Positions 45,494 to 57,869 of a DNA stretch of 64,000 bases are shown here, piece after piece. The position numbers were made by a program, and so were the translations under genes. The notes under the pieces were generated by a model that saw nothing but the letters and a program-made list of their open reading frames with translations, was not told the origin of the DNA and did not search any database. Numbering within the stretch: the stretch's first letter is position 1; every line of letters starts with the position of its first letter. Source of the stretch: Sialis fuliginosa. Taxonomy: Eukaryota > Arthropoda > Insecta > Megaloptera > Sialidae. Location: positions 32,798,001-32,862,000 of the forward strand of contig OY540810.1 of assembly GCA_961205875.1 (NCBI GenBank). The letters are read 5' to 3'.

Positions 45494-46100
45494 TACCTTG
45501 TATCAAAATTAGCGAATCGACCAAAAATGACCTTAATCATTTTGCCAACTGAGTTCCGCATTTAAAACTATTTTATTCTGAATTCTGAAATATACTATTT
45601 TTGTTAAAATATTAACTGTTATTTATAGTTCTACCAAGAACGTTTTAATTCACTAACAAAAAACTAAAAATGCAAACACAACCAAGCACTCATAAAGAAC
45701 ACACCGTTAATGATAAATGTGCATCATCAACAGCGTATGTTTAAGCTACTACAGCGCCATATGGCCCGGAAGGAAGAGTTCAGCAGGTGAACATGTGTTA
45801 AGCAGTATGTACCTGCCTCGTTCGTCTATTGTTTTGACACAATTTTTATATAATTAGTTAATTGGAATTCCAACACGGAATAATATTATTATCATTATTT
45901 TAATTACTACTACGTAAAACGGTATGACCTGTTTCTACAGACAATTAAACGATTCATTATTGTATGTTCTTTAATATATGTAGCAGTAGGTTAAAAATAT
46001 TATGGTGTCTATAAAACATATGTTTGTTTATATTGACATAATACTTAACATTTAATGGATAATAAATTAGTCTGGTATGTATTATTAGATTCCTGCTGAG
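45494..46100. other. Mostly empty; one candidate short exon
   Basis: AT-rich apart from a GC-richer 60-base patch that holds the candidate exon at 45737. No repeat ends seen. Confidence 0.4.
45737..45786 (+). CDS. Candidate short first coding exon (weak)
   Basis: ATG opens MFKLLQRHMARKEEFS and the frame reaches a good donor AGCAG|GTGAAC after 50 bases; reading on gives TGA at once. The patch is GC-richer than its flanks and the peptide is basic and helix-forming, as a real N-terminus could be. I do not recognise it and see no partner exon in the window. Confidence 0.2.
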
Positions 46101-46350
46101 CACTGGCGCGTTATGGCGGTTGGGGGTTGCAGGAAGAATAAAAGTTTGGGGCCGCATTCCTAAAAAAATAGTGTTGGGTTACCATAATAATCTAAGAGTT
46201 TTTTTGCTCTTCATTCATAAACGTAAATAGATAAATCATTACATTTTCAGTTGCATTACTATAAAACATAAACACCTCTTCGGGCCCCATTTTTTACTTC
46301 TGATTCCCAAGTAGTTGTCTAAAGTGCCTATACTGTGTGGCACGCCACTG
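46101..46350. mobile_element. hAT MITE with exact 8-bp target duplication CTGCTGAG
   Basis: 250 bp with ends CACTGGCGCGTTATGGCGG and TGGCACGCCACTG. CTGCTGAG is present at 46093-46100 and 46351-46358. No coding capacity; a - strand open frame at 45957-46157 crossing its left end is spurious. Confidence 0.85.
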
Positions 46351-46681
46351 CTGCTGAGGTCTTTTTGTCAAGTTGAAATACGTGTTAAGTGGTTTCTAGG
46401 TGTGTTAATTATTGATAATATGTAATAAATATCGTTCATCATATTATTTAAAAAAAAATGAACTAAATAAAAGTTTGTTAAATATATGTTATGAATGTTA
46501 AAGACTAACATGAAATTCTAGGAAAATATGTAAACAAACACAGTTCACTAAATGTAATCGAATTAAAAAATAATCTTTCAAAATTCGTAATTTGAATAAG
46601 CTTTATTTAAATACAATGACCTACATTCTTGAAATAACATGTTTTAATGATTTTAACTGCTGTACTTACAATGACATAATA

Positions 46682-47271
46682 TAGTCAGACTTGGTTATAA
46701 CGAGATTTATAAACGTCTTTGTGTATTTAGTTTAATAAATACATATGTGTAATGTACCATTTTTTTAATAATTAATTAATTCACAATGAATACCCATGTA
46801 GGAAATTACAAAAGGGCCACGGTTGGCCCAGGCTTGCCCTAATGTTAGCCAACACTGAGCCAAAATACGAATGATAACTTCGTTCAAGACTCGGCCAAGA
46901 GTGACCCAGAGTCTACCTTATACAAAATAACCAAACATAATGAATAGGTGACCTTAATGTAAGCTCGATATCTGAAGGTTGGTCCAATCTTGGGTAAAGA
47001 AACACACCAATTTAATATAATATAAATATAATAAGTAAATAAAATTAAATATAAAATTATTGTTAATTAATAGTTAATAAGTTTAAAAAATAAAAATGGA
47101 TAATTTATAAATCATTTATTCAATTTTTTCTCGTTACAATTTTGTTCTTGATAATTTAAGTAATAAATGTAGAATTAAATATACATATAGAAACTAAATT
47201 TCTAACAATATATGATTGTAATATTGGAATTTTTAATATAACCGTCCTCTCGTAATAACCAAGTTCGACTG
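46682..47271. mobile_element. pogo/Tigger-like MITE with TA target duplication
   Basis: 590 bp. The left end TAGTCAGACTTGGTTATAAC and the right end ATAACCAAGTTCGACTG are inverted (consensus CAGTCGAACTTGGTTATWAC), with TA at 46680-46681 and 47272-47273. A GGCCACGGTTGGCCCAGGC block inside at about 46815 looks like another small insertion. No coding sequence. Confidence 0.75.
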
Positions 47272-47273
47272 TA

Positions 47274-49414
47274 TTGACTAAAATCAATAAACATTCATGA
47301 ATGGAAAGCCCATTTTTCATCATGAGTTATTTTAATCTCCGGCACGCATTACAAAGTAAAATTTCATTGTGATATTATTCTATAACATAAAATTGCGTTA
47401 CAAAAAGAATCTAACATTGACATTTACGAATTTTAAATATTGTCCACGTGAACTTCAGTACACATGTATTATAATATTTATTATACATTATAGTCCCATC
47501 TTTACTGAGCACGTGGAGAGATCTTATTCTAAGACGTACAATATTGTGAATATTTTACGTTATCAGTTGATAAAAATGTGATTAGATAAATTAATTCTAC
47601 ACGTCGGAATTTGAGATTAAATATTTTAAGTCCATCGATCAAAATGAAATAAAAAATCACCGGTACCTACTTTCAATTCTCTTGGATTTTAAAACATAGA
47701 CATTAATAAATGTTTTTTTTTTTCGTTTTCCGTACCGAAATCGGGAAAAAGACCACTTATGGGATCAACACTATATCCTGTGTTTATCTGTCTGTCACAG
47801 TTTTCTAACTACTAAACCGTTTGACTTAGAAAGCTGATATTTGGCGTAATTATAGTAACCTAACCGAAAACAGGAAAAACCGTTAATTTTGCCGGAATGA
47901 AAACCGGAACCGAACCAAAAAAATATCGTTTTTTTCGGTTCGGTACATGTTAAAGTATGCGAGTTAACATGATCTTACTCCCCACTTCAGTTGTTCAGGA
48001 CTATCATACAAGTACCATAAAATGTTCTAAATTATGGTAGAAAATAAATTTTTAATACAAATAAAAAAAAAGAATTAATCACTCAGAGCTGAACCAAAAA
48101 CCGAAAATTATTATTATTATTTTCGGAAGGAAAACCGAAACGAAAAAAATAACGGTTCGAAGCCCTGCAATAAATGACCTGAATTATAAAAAATAAATTT
48201 TTGAGGTGAGGTATCAATTAAAGCTGACAATTCAAGGAATTTAAATATGCGAACGTCGTAGTATTATTTTGATCTTCGTTGATAAAGATTGTTTTGAAAA
48301 TTTCGTAAAAATACTTTGTCCCCTGCTATTTGCCCATATCTGAGAAAAAACTGAAAAATTGGAAATATGTATAGCTATAGCTGTTACTCGCGACTTTGCG
48401 TGGAATTTATTTTTAACGGACGAAAAAATTGATAATTTTACATTTTTACTGATACGATCCTGTTGGGTATTAATTCTAACATCAAACACACTGGCAAGGT
48501 TATTTATGCGTTTAGGAAGTCACAAATTGTTATCTATACAGTATTATGTCGACGTGTGCTGGCTTTACGTGTTCCATAAGCAGGTGTATTTCATTAGAAC
48601 TGCATTAACAAATACACAACATGAATAGCACTGTTTTACGATTCTTCCTTTGACATCTATTCATTCCAGGTCTGGAATTATCTTTTATTGTTTGATTGTG
48701 ACAGTGTCATGATTCATATGACGTATAGATTATTTTTATGACTGTTCTTCAATTATCAACTTAACCATTGTAGTTTTTTTAATTGAATTACTATGTGCAG
48801 GAGCGTAACAATGGGGTAGATGAGTTGGAAAAAATTCAGTGACTCCCAGCTCCAAAGGAAGCTCACCACAGAAGATAAACTGTATTAATATTTAAATTTT
48901 GCAAGTATTTTAATTCAAAATCAGAAGATCTAAGTAAGAGGTGTACCAAAAAATATTAACACATAGGTGTCACCTATTCCAGGAGCTAAAAGTTTATAGG
49001 TACGCCACTGATGAAATATTCATTATGTTTATTATCTTGTAATAAAATTTAATAAGAGTTAAAATTAAAATACGGAACAGTAACAAGAAATAGTGATATA
49101 AATATTATTCGGATGATAAAATATATTACACATGTGAACTATAAAATTGAATAACAAATTAAATGCATATCAGCAGTGCATATCGAAAAAATGTAAACAA
49201 TGATTAGATAACATTTTATCGCTGTATATTCTTGAGTTTTACTAATTGTAAAATTTCAAGGACAGTATTAGAATTCATAAATTCTACTTATCAGTATTTA
49301 CAATATTTATAATCGTAAGTATTGTACAAACATTAAATTTATTAATTTTTATATGTTATTTGAAGATATGTTTTCAAGTTTTGATTATATAATCGTTAGA
49401 ATGTGTGTTATTAA
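47274..49414. other. Gene-poor stretch with hAT-type fragments
   Basis: About 47855-48167 is a decayed relative of the hAT MITE at 56578 (CGGTTCGGTACATGTTAAAG; right end GGTTCGAAGCCCTG), with its left end lost. About 48798-49011 may be another hAT-like MITE (CAGGAGCGTAACAATGGGG ... GGTACGCCACTG) without a matching duplication. Opposing open frames at 48241-48628 have no domain. Confidence 0.45.
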
Positions 49415-50191
49415 TGTTCGGTATTATAAACAATTTGTTACATAGAGCAAATTTAAAGCAAACGCTATCTGTAGGGTATTAAATTTAAATGACAGTTACA
49501 GAATTTATTACAAATGTGGTTGAGAATAATACTCTAACTTTGCTCCGATTTTGGTTGTCCGCGTCAGGGGTAAACCATGTTTGAATTGCAAAATTCTTCA
49601 GATTTTCTGAATTTTGCTAAATAGCGGTTTAAATAAGTACAAAAAATGTTTCAAATAAAAGTTATTCCCTATAAAATTCCTTGCAACCTCCATTTAGAAA
49701 AAAATACAAAAAATCATTTGTTTATCCGCTTCGCTGATTAAGACGGCTGAAAACACACTTCTTTTAAGCTGTAATAACTAATAAAGTTAAACGTTTTTTA
49801 AGTTAGTACCCCTGGTACAGAACATTCACTGAAAATAAGGACCTGATATTTTTAATTTTGTTTGTTTTATTAAATTGTTAATAATGGAATCATGCTTGTT
49901 TTTGACTAACAATGAAAGTTTTTGTAAAACTGTTTGTATGTGTTCCCAAAGACAATCAAAATCGGAGCAAACTTAGGGTATTATTCTAAACCACATTTGT
50001 AACATCCTGTAGGTAGCAAAACTGTACCTAAAAATTCCTATTTTAGGTACATTTTAGCCTAGACAGCCTGGAATATACGTTAATATAAGTATATTTATTA
50101 CTACTGCTTAAAAATTCATAACATTTTGATACCTCGCAGATAGTGTTTGCTTTACTTTTGGACTAGAGCAAATTGTTTATAATGCCTGACA
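49415..50191. mobile_element. TWA-target MITE copy 3, carrying a nested repeat
   Basis: The ends are TGTTCGGTATTATAAACAAT and ATTGTTTATAATGCCTGACA, with TAA exactly duplicated at 49412-49414 and 50192-50194. An inverted repeat of about 570 bp (from about 49498 to 50068) is inserted inside. Its arms carry CTTTGCTCCGATTTTGGTTG and CAAAATCGGAGCAAACTTAG, members of the repeat also seen near 12690 and 42720. Confidence 0.8.
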
Positions 50192-50544
50192 TAAATGCTT
50201 GAGTCAAATGTTTATGTAAGATACAAGATATAAATATGATTTATGGTTAAATACTTTACAATAAATGTAATTATTATTATCTATATGTATACTTCGTTTT
50301 CCTAATTGAAATTTTCCTAGAATCTAGCCTTCGTTGAACCATTTTGTTAAGAAGTTTTGCATTTACCGAGACGATATATCTTTCTAAACAAAATCAAGAG
50401 ATTCCTAGTACAATTTTCAACATTTCCTTTCTCTTTCAAGTTATCTATCCACCTAAACATTGGCCTCTAAACCATGTAATTGGGGTCATAGATTTCCGAT
50501 CACTGAACTATTACATCAATTGTTGCCAGTCTCATGTAAATTAC
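50192..50544. other. No gene seen on this stretch
   Basis: AT-rich up to the candidate minus-strand exon at 50545. A + strand open frame at 50344-50577 overlaps it and has no domain. Confidence 0.35.
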
Positions 50545-50737
50545 CACAACACAATGATTATCTGGCCAGCTCCGTGACTGTGAATCCATTGTACATAAGT
50601 CGTGCTCACTGATACACATTCGAGTACGTAACAAAGGAGGCCATGTACCGATCACAGCCACTGCTGATCCAAACCACAACGCGAAACAAAAACAGTGAAG
50701 GATTCCTTCAACAATTATCATGTTTGTCACGCTCCAC
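50545..50737 (-). CDS. Candidate minus-strand exon encoding a signal-peptide-like N-terminus
   Basis: Read on the - strand, a good acceptor (CGACTTATCTTACACAG|) ends at 50738. An ATG follows at 50730, and 62 codons later comes a donor GTTGTG|GTAATT. The predicted peptide starts MTNMIIVEGILHCFCFALWF, continues with small hydrophobic residues (GSAVAVIG), then has a hydrophilic part with three cysteines (residues 39, 46 and 60) and the motif WPPLLRTRMC. This is the layout of a secreted or membrane protein's first coding exon, and the stretch is GC-richer than its flanks. I do not recognise the family. No partner exon is visible. Confidence 0.3.
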
Positions 50738-50983
50738 CTGTGTAAGATAAGTCGTGTCAGTGGAACGGTCGGTCAGTTAGAAAGACGTAGTTCTTTGCAG
50801 ACAAAAGGAATATGAATTTTTTGAGAAAGTGTTTTAACGTGTATATATATATACGTATTACCGTATTCATAAACCTCAATTAGTGGAGAAAACCCAAGAG
50901 GGTGACCTGGAGGAAGTAATTACTGACAATCTGATAAATTTTAGAATGCATTTGAATTATTTTTAATTTTAACAATAATTAAA

Positions 50984-51381
50984 CAGCTACACAAAAAAAG
51001 TGCGGAGACAAAAAAGCATTGTAGTATTCTTGAAATTTTCTGCTTACCGTTTTTTTTTTATTTGAGCTTGAATTTTGGGTTAGGCAACTTGGAAAAATTC
51101 AACCTTAACCCAAAATTCAAGCTCAAGTTAAAAAAAAACTGGTAAGCAGAAAATTCCAAAAAATCGGATTTCGAATATGCTCGACCAATACTACAATGCT
51201 ATATAGGTCGATTTTTTTGGTATCGCACTCTTTTTTTGAAAAAATTCAACCTAAACCCAAAATTCAAGCTCAATTTAAAAAAAACTGGTAAACAGAAAAT
51301 TCCAAAAATTTGGATTTCAACTACGCTCGACCAATACTACAAGGTCGTTTTTTTGGCTCCTAACTTTTTTTTGTGTAGCTG
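50984..51381. mobile_element. Foldback MITE (CAGCTACACAAAAAAAGT)
   Basis: 398 bp with ends CAGCTACACAAAAAAAGTGC and ACTTTTTTTTGTGTAGCTG. The interior repeats CCCAAAATTCAAGCTCAA and its complement three times, so several smaller hairpins form within it. TA-type flanks are not clear. Confidence 0.75.
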
Positions 51382-53097
51382 TGTTATTACAGTTATAATG
51401 CATTAATCCTTGTTTAAATCTGTAGGTTTTCATACTTAAAGTTTTAAAAGTCTTTAGATTTAAAATATCTTTGAAAATCCTCTTGATTTTTTAGATTAAA
51501 ATTAATATCAATTAACAAACTTGCTTTTCCCATATCGATGTTTTTTAATTACTTTACTTAAAGGGCTACAAGTTATTAAATATTAAATGACAAATTTAAA
51601 AAAAAATGAATAAAATGGATAAATATCGTTTAAGTGCTCCAAATTATTTTATAGAAAATCTGTTTTGTTTTAATATCTAGCTATGTATATAATTTGTGAA
51701 TGTTGACAAGAAATTGTAAGAAATATTGTTATTGAAGTGTTCAAAAAGTATTTTAACTAAAATATTTTAAACAATCATTTATCAAAACAAATACAAAAAA
51801 AATTTTTTTTTATGAAACGACTTATCGACCACTTTTTTTTTTAAATTTAATCCATAGATAAGAATACATTTTTAAACGATAAATAACGAAAATATATCTC
51901 AAAGTTGAAAGATTTTTTGAGTTGTCTTAATTATAATTTCATTGATATGATACAAAAAACGTAAATAAAAACTTGACTTACTTAAGTACTTATGTAACGA
52001 ATAACATGAACCACAATGGTAAAAATATGTATATCAAAAAGTTATAATTAATTCCAAACAAATTACGAGTTCCCATTGAATGTTATGTACTTACATCGTT
52101 CTCACAATTTTATATAACAAAGGACAAAGGAAATCCTTCACCCTTCGAGAGTTCTTTACCAACAATAATGCAAATGACGAAATGACGGAAGCAATCAGAT
52201 CGAGATTAAGAACGACATTTATAAAAATACATGCTTATAAAATTATTTAAAAGGAATAATTCAATGGATTTTTTAACAAATCAAATTTAAATTTATTGTT
52301 GATTGATTTTTCATTAACAACAAATTGGTATTTATTTAATGTAATGTAGTTTCATTACATACACATTTAAAGCATCGACTTAAGTTATATATGTAAATAC
52401 TAAGGTACTTGTCTATTATATCCCCGGCATTTGTAGATGTGCAAGTCTCTTGTATTATAAGATAAATCAGTGCCAATGTGAGTAAAGTGTGTACTATTAG
52501 TTTAAATATTTATTATTGCATATTAACCTAACAAAACAAACCAAACCGATTTCGCCCCAATAGATTGCCCTAACTAAGGACAGTTCGATTAAATCTTCGT
52601 ATTATGCATAATTTAATTACTATGTTGCAGTTTTTGAAAATAATAACCGCGAATATACAATAATTATCTATTTAAAAATATTGAAATTAATAGTACATAC
52701 TTTACACACATTGGCGCTGATCAAATCGTACACTACATGACCCTTGCCATCCATCTGTAAATGCCGGAGATATAATAGACAAGTACCAAAACTATTAAAA
52801 TATGTAGTATTATTTTGAAAAGTATAATGGCTGGATGTTTATTCGTGCATCAATTTCAGATGAGTTAGATTGTAATAGTTTATGTCGACATTGTTACAAT
52901 TTATAAATATTTAAAAGCAGAACCTGAAAATACTAAACCATACTATCTACTACATAAACCCGTAATTTATAAACTACTCAAAAGTAAATTTGAAATTGTC
53001 AAACACTTCATGAAACTACAAGATAACTGTCAGGTAGGTTAGAAACCACATTTGAAAGTGTTTGTTAGCTCATTTATAATACCGGATATCATATATA
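51382..53097. other. Gene-poor stretch; right half of a TWA-target MITE
   Basis: From about 52980 to 53087 there is a right-end piece of the TWA-target family (GAAATTGTCAAACACTTCAT ... TTAGCTCATTTATAATACCG) without its left half. The rest is AT-rich with no coding signal. Confidence 0.5.
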
Positions 53098-53400
53098 CAG
53101 GTATTATTCGAATTACGACCGAGATAGGTTTCTAGACATCGGTCGTAAGTCGAGTTTCATAAAAAAAAAACAAAGAACAATAAAAAGATTATTAGATACA
53201 AAATAGTTCAATCTTTATTCAAAATTATAATTAAAATATGTATACATAATATTATGTTATTTAAGTTACATATTTACATTCCGCGTAATTTTTTCAAAAA
53301 GTTATATTATTGACAAATAATTGTTCATTGTTGTTATTTGATTCAATTGTTGAGTTTGTTCTGAATAAAATAAATTTGATCGTAAGTCGAGAAATACCTG
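53098..53400. mobile_element. TA-target MITE, family CAGGTATT, copy 2
   Basis: 303 bp with ends CAGGTATTATTCGAATTACG and CGTAAGTCGAGAAATACCTG, TA on both sides. The inner block GAGATAGGTTTCTAGACATC matches copy 1 at 15560-15848 in reverse orientation. Confidence 0.8.
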
Positions 53401-53943
53401 TATGAATTTTGCATAATCAGTTATTTTCGATTGTTATCATATATTGGTTGGGTGTGAAACGAGCCTTATAACTTGTAGGGTGTTATAGTTTATGAGACCG
53501 AACACCAGTATATTTTGTTTTATTCTTCCTTCATGCATATTCGGCCTGCATCAATGAATGCATTCGTAATAAAAACACAAAAGCGAGTCACGCACTGGAG
53601 CGGAACCACGCGAGTTGGCGTGGGTCACGCTACGTGGCGTGACAGTGACTCCGTGACCAGAGGCGAATTCAGGGAAGACACTAACCACTAAAAAAATAAT
53701 GCACGATTCGCTTCGCTTGGTTCAGTTATGTTGTTACGAGTGAGGTGTTTTTATCGAATTTATGTACTGTTTAGTTGATCAAAGAGTGTTTGTTATGGTC
53801 TTATGGTATGCGTTTTGAATGATGGACAGATAGTATTACCTCAATGGTAACCAAATGTCTTAGGTTGTATTAGATACGTGTTTTTTCTAATTTTTTGTCT
53901 ACAAATAATAAACTACAAATTTTTTAAGTGATGAGCTGACATA
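53401..53943. other. Stretch with a GC-rich island at 53580-53690
   Basis: The island reads GAGTCACGCACTGGAGCGGA and GTGGGTCACGCTACGTGGCG, rich in CACG/CGTG words that could be bHLH or bZIP sites. No open frame of note. It may be a promoter or a non-coding exon. Confidence 0.3.
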
Positions 53944-54157
53944 AAGGCCTCTATACAACACCCAATCTGCAGGGCCGATTTGTCGGGAGGTAGAGTAGGG
54001 GTACTACTGATTGGGACGTGTATAGGAAAATCGGGCCGATTATTTCGCGAAAAGTAGACCCGATTTACCTATACACGTCCTTATCTGCAGTCTGCAGTAC
54101 TCCAACTCTACCTCCCGACAAATCTACCCTGCAGTTTGGGTGGTTTATAGAGACCTT
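53944..54157. mobile_element. Foldback MITE (AAGGCCTCTATACAACACCC)
   Basis: 214 bp, GC-richer than its flanks. AAGGCCTCTATACAACACCC pairs with GGGTGGTTTATAGAGACCTT, and GATTTGTCGGGAGGTAGAGT with ACTCTACCTCCCGACAAATC. No coding. Confidence 0.8.
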
Positions 54158-54168
54158 AACATGATTTC

Positions 54169-54491
54169 CAGGGCCGTAACTACCACCGGGGCAGGCCCCC
54201 GAGGCCTCTGAGGTTAGGGGGCCCCCGCGGCAGCGTAAAACTTTTATTTTTATTTGGTTCTTGAAAATGTTACCTTTCTTTTTTCGTTACAGACTTGAAT
54301 TTTACATTCATTATTTTATTATTCATGAAAATAAAGTTAGTAGGAAGTGTACAAGTTAATAAAATACTTGAGAGGTCTTCAATTTTTTTATATTTTGAGG
54401 GGCTCTCGTCTCTTCTTGCCCCAGGGCCCCCGATTCCTGACGATTTCATATAAAGTTGTTCATGAATTGCTTTTGTTGGATTAGGCCCCTG
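54169..54491. mobile_element. hAT-type MITE (CAGGGCCGTAACTACC)
   Basis: The left end is CAGGGCCGTAACTACCACC and a likely right end is GATTAGGCCCCTG. GGGGGCCCCCG and CCCCAGGGCCCCCG blocks face each other near the ends. The 8-bp flanks do not match, so the right boundary is uncertain. Confidence 0.5.
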
Positions 54492-55210
54492 ATTCTAGTC
54501 TTTCCAAATTTATTAATCTTAGTGAATCATCGAGATTTCCAAAAAAATTATCATTTGAGATTAATATTGGTTGTTTGGAAAATTCGTACGAATATTAAAG
54601 GTAAATAAAACTGTTGGTTTTAAATTTTAAGTAACATTCATCCACAAAACATGTCTAAAGAATTATAATTAAAGGATCGAAGTACATGAGAATCTAAAGG
54701 GAAAGATTAGGTGAATAGGTAGAATACGATATTTTTGAACAACATGATATTATTCCTATATAGACATATTACTAACAATTATTGGCAAATTAATTACCAC
54801 AATTAAAGCTATCTCATTTTTGGCTCAAGAAACGTCATAGCGTAAAAATTACACAGGTAACTCAAATAAAATTCTACCAAACCTATTTTTTAATTTAACA
54901 TTTCTAATTTAAAATTAGATACATTCAATTTCAGTCTGACAATGACAATATAGAATATGATCTATTATTTCTTATTTTAAATTCTTGTGCCTACCATAAT
55001 TGAAATAAATTACGTTATATATTTCCGACTAACCTTACTCTATAATATTTAAGCTTTCCAATATCATTTTATTTGATATTTTGGGATTCCAAAATTTAAT
55101 TTTCTTGGTATAAAGATCAATAAGCCATTACTTAAACAACCTCAAATAAAAAATCGAGTCTCAATACATTATTCACGTAAACTTTAAAATTTCCATTTTC
55201 AATACTCTCA
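54492..55210. other. No gene seen
   Basis: AT-rich, with no coding signal or repeat ends. Confidence 0.4.
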
Positions 55211-55493
55211 TGTCCGGTATTATAAAGGAGCTAGCAAAATTTGCTAGCTAGCAAGCATTTTCAAATGGGGTATCAAACATATATGACAGTTCTCTAGGAG
55301 TTTTTATATATATAGTTTCATGCATAGGAAGTAAAAACAAAGGTATGTAAAGTATATTTACTAACCTTGAGTAAAAATGGTAAAAATCAACTTACTGCGC
55401 GAGAACTGTCATATAAGTTTGACACCTCATTTGAGAGTGCTTGCTAGCTAGCAAATTTGCTAGCTCCTTTATAATACCGGACATGAGACTTAT
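55211..55493. mobile_element. TWA-target MITE copy 4
   Basis: 283 bp and the best preserved copy: TGTCCGGTATTATAAAGGAG against CTCCTTTATAATACCGGACA, each followed by AGCTAGCAAATTTGCTAGC-type palindromes. Flanks are TCA and TGA, complementary rather than identical. A minus-strand open frame over its right part is spurious. Confidence 0.85.
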
Positions 55494-55867
55494 CACGTTA
55501 TAGCCAGTGTTTTTCAAAGTATGATACGTGTAGGTAGTCCTAGTTTCACCCAAAATTATATGTATTACGAATGTTTTGTAATACCATCTCCTCACTTTTA
55601 ATATTTTTTAATCAAAAATGGAATAAGTACGTCAGTTAAATAGAATAAAAGCATGCAGGAAGTTTGGGAAACACTGTGCTATAGCATGACCGTAATATAG
55701 AGAGAAAAATGTAAGTGTTCTGTTAAGAGATTGGGTAGGTAGGTGCAGGCTAGCACGAATGATTCATCAACAGCGGTATATTACGGTTTTAATAATTGAT
55801 GAAAGTTTATGTGCGTGTGTTGAACAAAAGAGTGTGTGTGTTCAGTGGCGTAAAATAAAAATGTATA
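55494..55867. other. No gene seen
   Basis: Mixed AT-rich sequence. TTCAGTGGCGTAAAATAAAA at about 55840 resembles an isolated hAT MITE end. Confidence 0.35.
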
Positions 55868-56445
55868 CAGAATGATTTACAACTAGTGTAAAAAAATTTA
55901 ACAGTAGATCGATGATATAATTCTAATTGTAAGGAAAAAACTTTATGTGAACCTACGTCCGGAAATTCTTTGTGAGGGAGCTACAGTCTTTCAAAAATTT
56001 TGCTAAAAATGAGTGTTTATTTGATATCTAGAGAACCAATTGTGATACAGTTATGAGATTTGATACAGGGTTTAGTACCAATAAGTGTTATCGATTACCA
56101 ATACCAAATAATCATAATTTAGACCAGGGGTGTATGGAGTCAGAAGATCCGTCGTTTTTTATCAAGTATTTTTTGTTTTTTAATTTTTACCTGAGAAAAT
56201 TTTATGATACGCCTGGTCTAAATTATGATTATTTGGTATTGGAAATCGATTACCCCGTATCAAATCTCATAAGTATATCACAGTTCTCTAGATATTAAAT
56301 AAACACTAATTTTGGGCAAAAATTTTGGTAGACTGTAGCTCCCTCACGAAGAATTTTCGGACACAGGTTCACATAAAGGTTTTTGCTCAAAATTACATCC
56401 TCGATCTATTGTTAATTTTTTTTATACTAGTTGTAAATCATTCTG
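55868..56445. mobile_element. TA-target long-TIR MITE (CAGAATGATTTACAACTAGT)
   Basis: 578 bp with ends CAGAATGATTTACAACTAGT and ACTAGTTGTAAATCATTCTG, TA on both sides. Almost the whole element is palindromic (GAGATTTGATACAGGGTTTA against ATCGATTACCCCGTATCAAA-type arms). The 81-codon frame across the centre is a by-product of the palindrome. Confidence 0.85.
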
Positions 56446-56577
56446 TAATTGTTAGATAGATTTTTTCTGAAACAAATGTTTTAAAGTACATTATATATTG
56501 TAGCAATATTTACGTGATATGTAGATTAAAAGTGATAATACTTTATTTTCACAACTATTTTATAGAACGTTTTTGAG

Positions 56578-56952
56578 CAGGGCTTCGAACCAATATTTTT
56601 TTCATTTCGGTTTTCGATCTGTTTCGAGTAAAAAAATATATTTCGGTTCGGTTCCGGTTTTCGTTCCGAAGAAAATAACGGTTTTCCGGTTTTCGGTTCA
56701 TTATTAATTAAAAAAAAAATTTGTGTTAAACATTTATTTTCTACCATAATTTAGAACATTTTTGGTACTTGTATGATAGCCAGAACGACTATTGATGTGG
56801 GGAATAACATCATGTTAACGCGCTTATTTTAACTTGTACCGAACCGAAAAAACCGATATATATTTTTCGGTTCGGTTCCGGTTTTCGTTCCGGCAAAAAA
56901 TAACAGATTCTCCGGTTTTCGGTTTTCGATTTAGTTGCGGTTCGAAGCCCTG
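56578..56952. mobile_element. hAT MITE (TIR CAGGGCTTCGAACC)
   Basis: 375 bp with ends CAGGGCTTCGAACC and GGTTCGAAGCCCTG. The flanks TTTTTGAG and TTTTTGTC are six of eight identical, consistent with an aged 8-bp duplication. The inside is built from CGGTTTTCGGTT-like words. A minus-strand 73-codon frame reflects this composition and is not a gene. A relative lies at about 47855-48167. Confidence 0.8.
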
Positions 56953-57869
56953 TTTTTGTCAAACAAAATTCTTTTAACATACTTTGTAATCCTTGGTTTC
57001 ATATCCACTGACATGTGTGGCGAATCATCGGTTAATGTAACGATCAAAATGACGAGGCCAAGAACCACTCTTTGAAAGCTTCAAAGTATGGCATAAAATA
57101 TACTTTCTTCCGAGATTGACACAAAAGATTTAGCAACTTGCCCCAGTTACTTCATACCAGCGCCGCCACCGTAGAGTATGTGGAAACCGTCTAGTCTCTG
57201 CCGTGTCTATTTCAATTTACTGTCATCGTTGCATGACGTCGTTTATTTTTCAATTATATAAACAACGTTATATAAAAAAAATGATAAGTTTGTAATATTC
57301 GTGTTTCCAGTTATTATTTATAGAAAACTGTGTTACGTCAACGAGGAGGAGGTCATTGCACACGCTTTTTGTGTTGAAACACTGTTGATTTTGTGTTAAC
57401 ATTGATTTGTTTCTGGTTCACCAATCCGAGCTGCGAAAAAAAATACGTGGGAGATATTAACACGTCATGTGCCACAATCCAATCAAATAATATATGTATC
57501 ATTACCATTTTTGATTTTTTAACGTGTCAGCTTTTACTTTGATGTATGCGCCAATCCAGTTTTAAAATTGATTAGTAAATAGTGTAGTTTTGGAATTAAT
57601 TGTTGCTTTGTTTTGCACGGTTTTATATTTCACTAAAAGTTCCCCGTAACTTCGTTTGTGTTTATTTCAAAATCAGAGAGTGACTGCATTAACGTATACA
57701 CAACACATAAATTTTAAATATAAAAAAACTATTTTAATTCCCATAAAAATTAAATCAATCATCATATGTTTTGTAACAGTAAAAGTCTCACCCAACTCGG
57801 TTCGGTAGTAAGAATTTTAAAAACTACTAAAATGTATTATTTAACCTATGAAACGCCATAACTTACCTA
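56953..57869. other. Gene-poor stretch with a GC-richer patch at 57150-57245
   Basis: The patch (CATACCAGCGCCGCCACCGT ... GTTGCATGACGTCG) contains a TGACGTC half of a CRE. It might be a promoter or a non-coding exon. No open frame is supported. Confidence 0.3.

Noticed and set aside
56053..56298. 81-aa frame
   Set aside because: It spans the centre of a near-perfect palindrome (55868-56445) and is a by-product of the inverted repeat.
56578..56591. GGTTCGAA-like words resembling a tRNA T-loop (also near 48155 and 56940)
   Set aside because: They are the hAT MITE terminal repeat; no cloverleaf can be built around them.
56526..56747. 73-aa minus-strand frame
   Set aside because: It is produced by CGGTTTTCGG-type simple words inside the hAT MITE 56578-56952.
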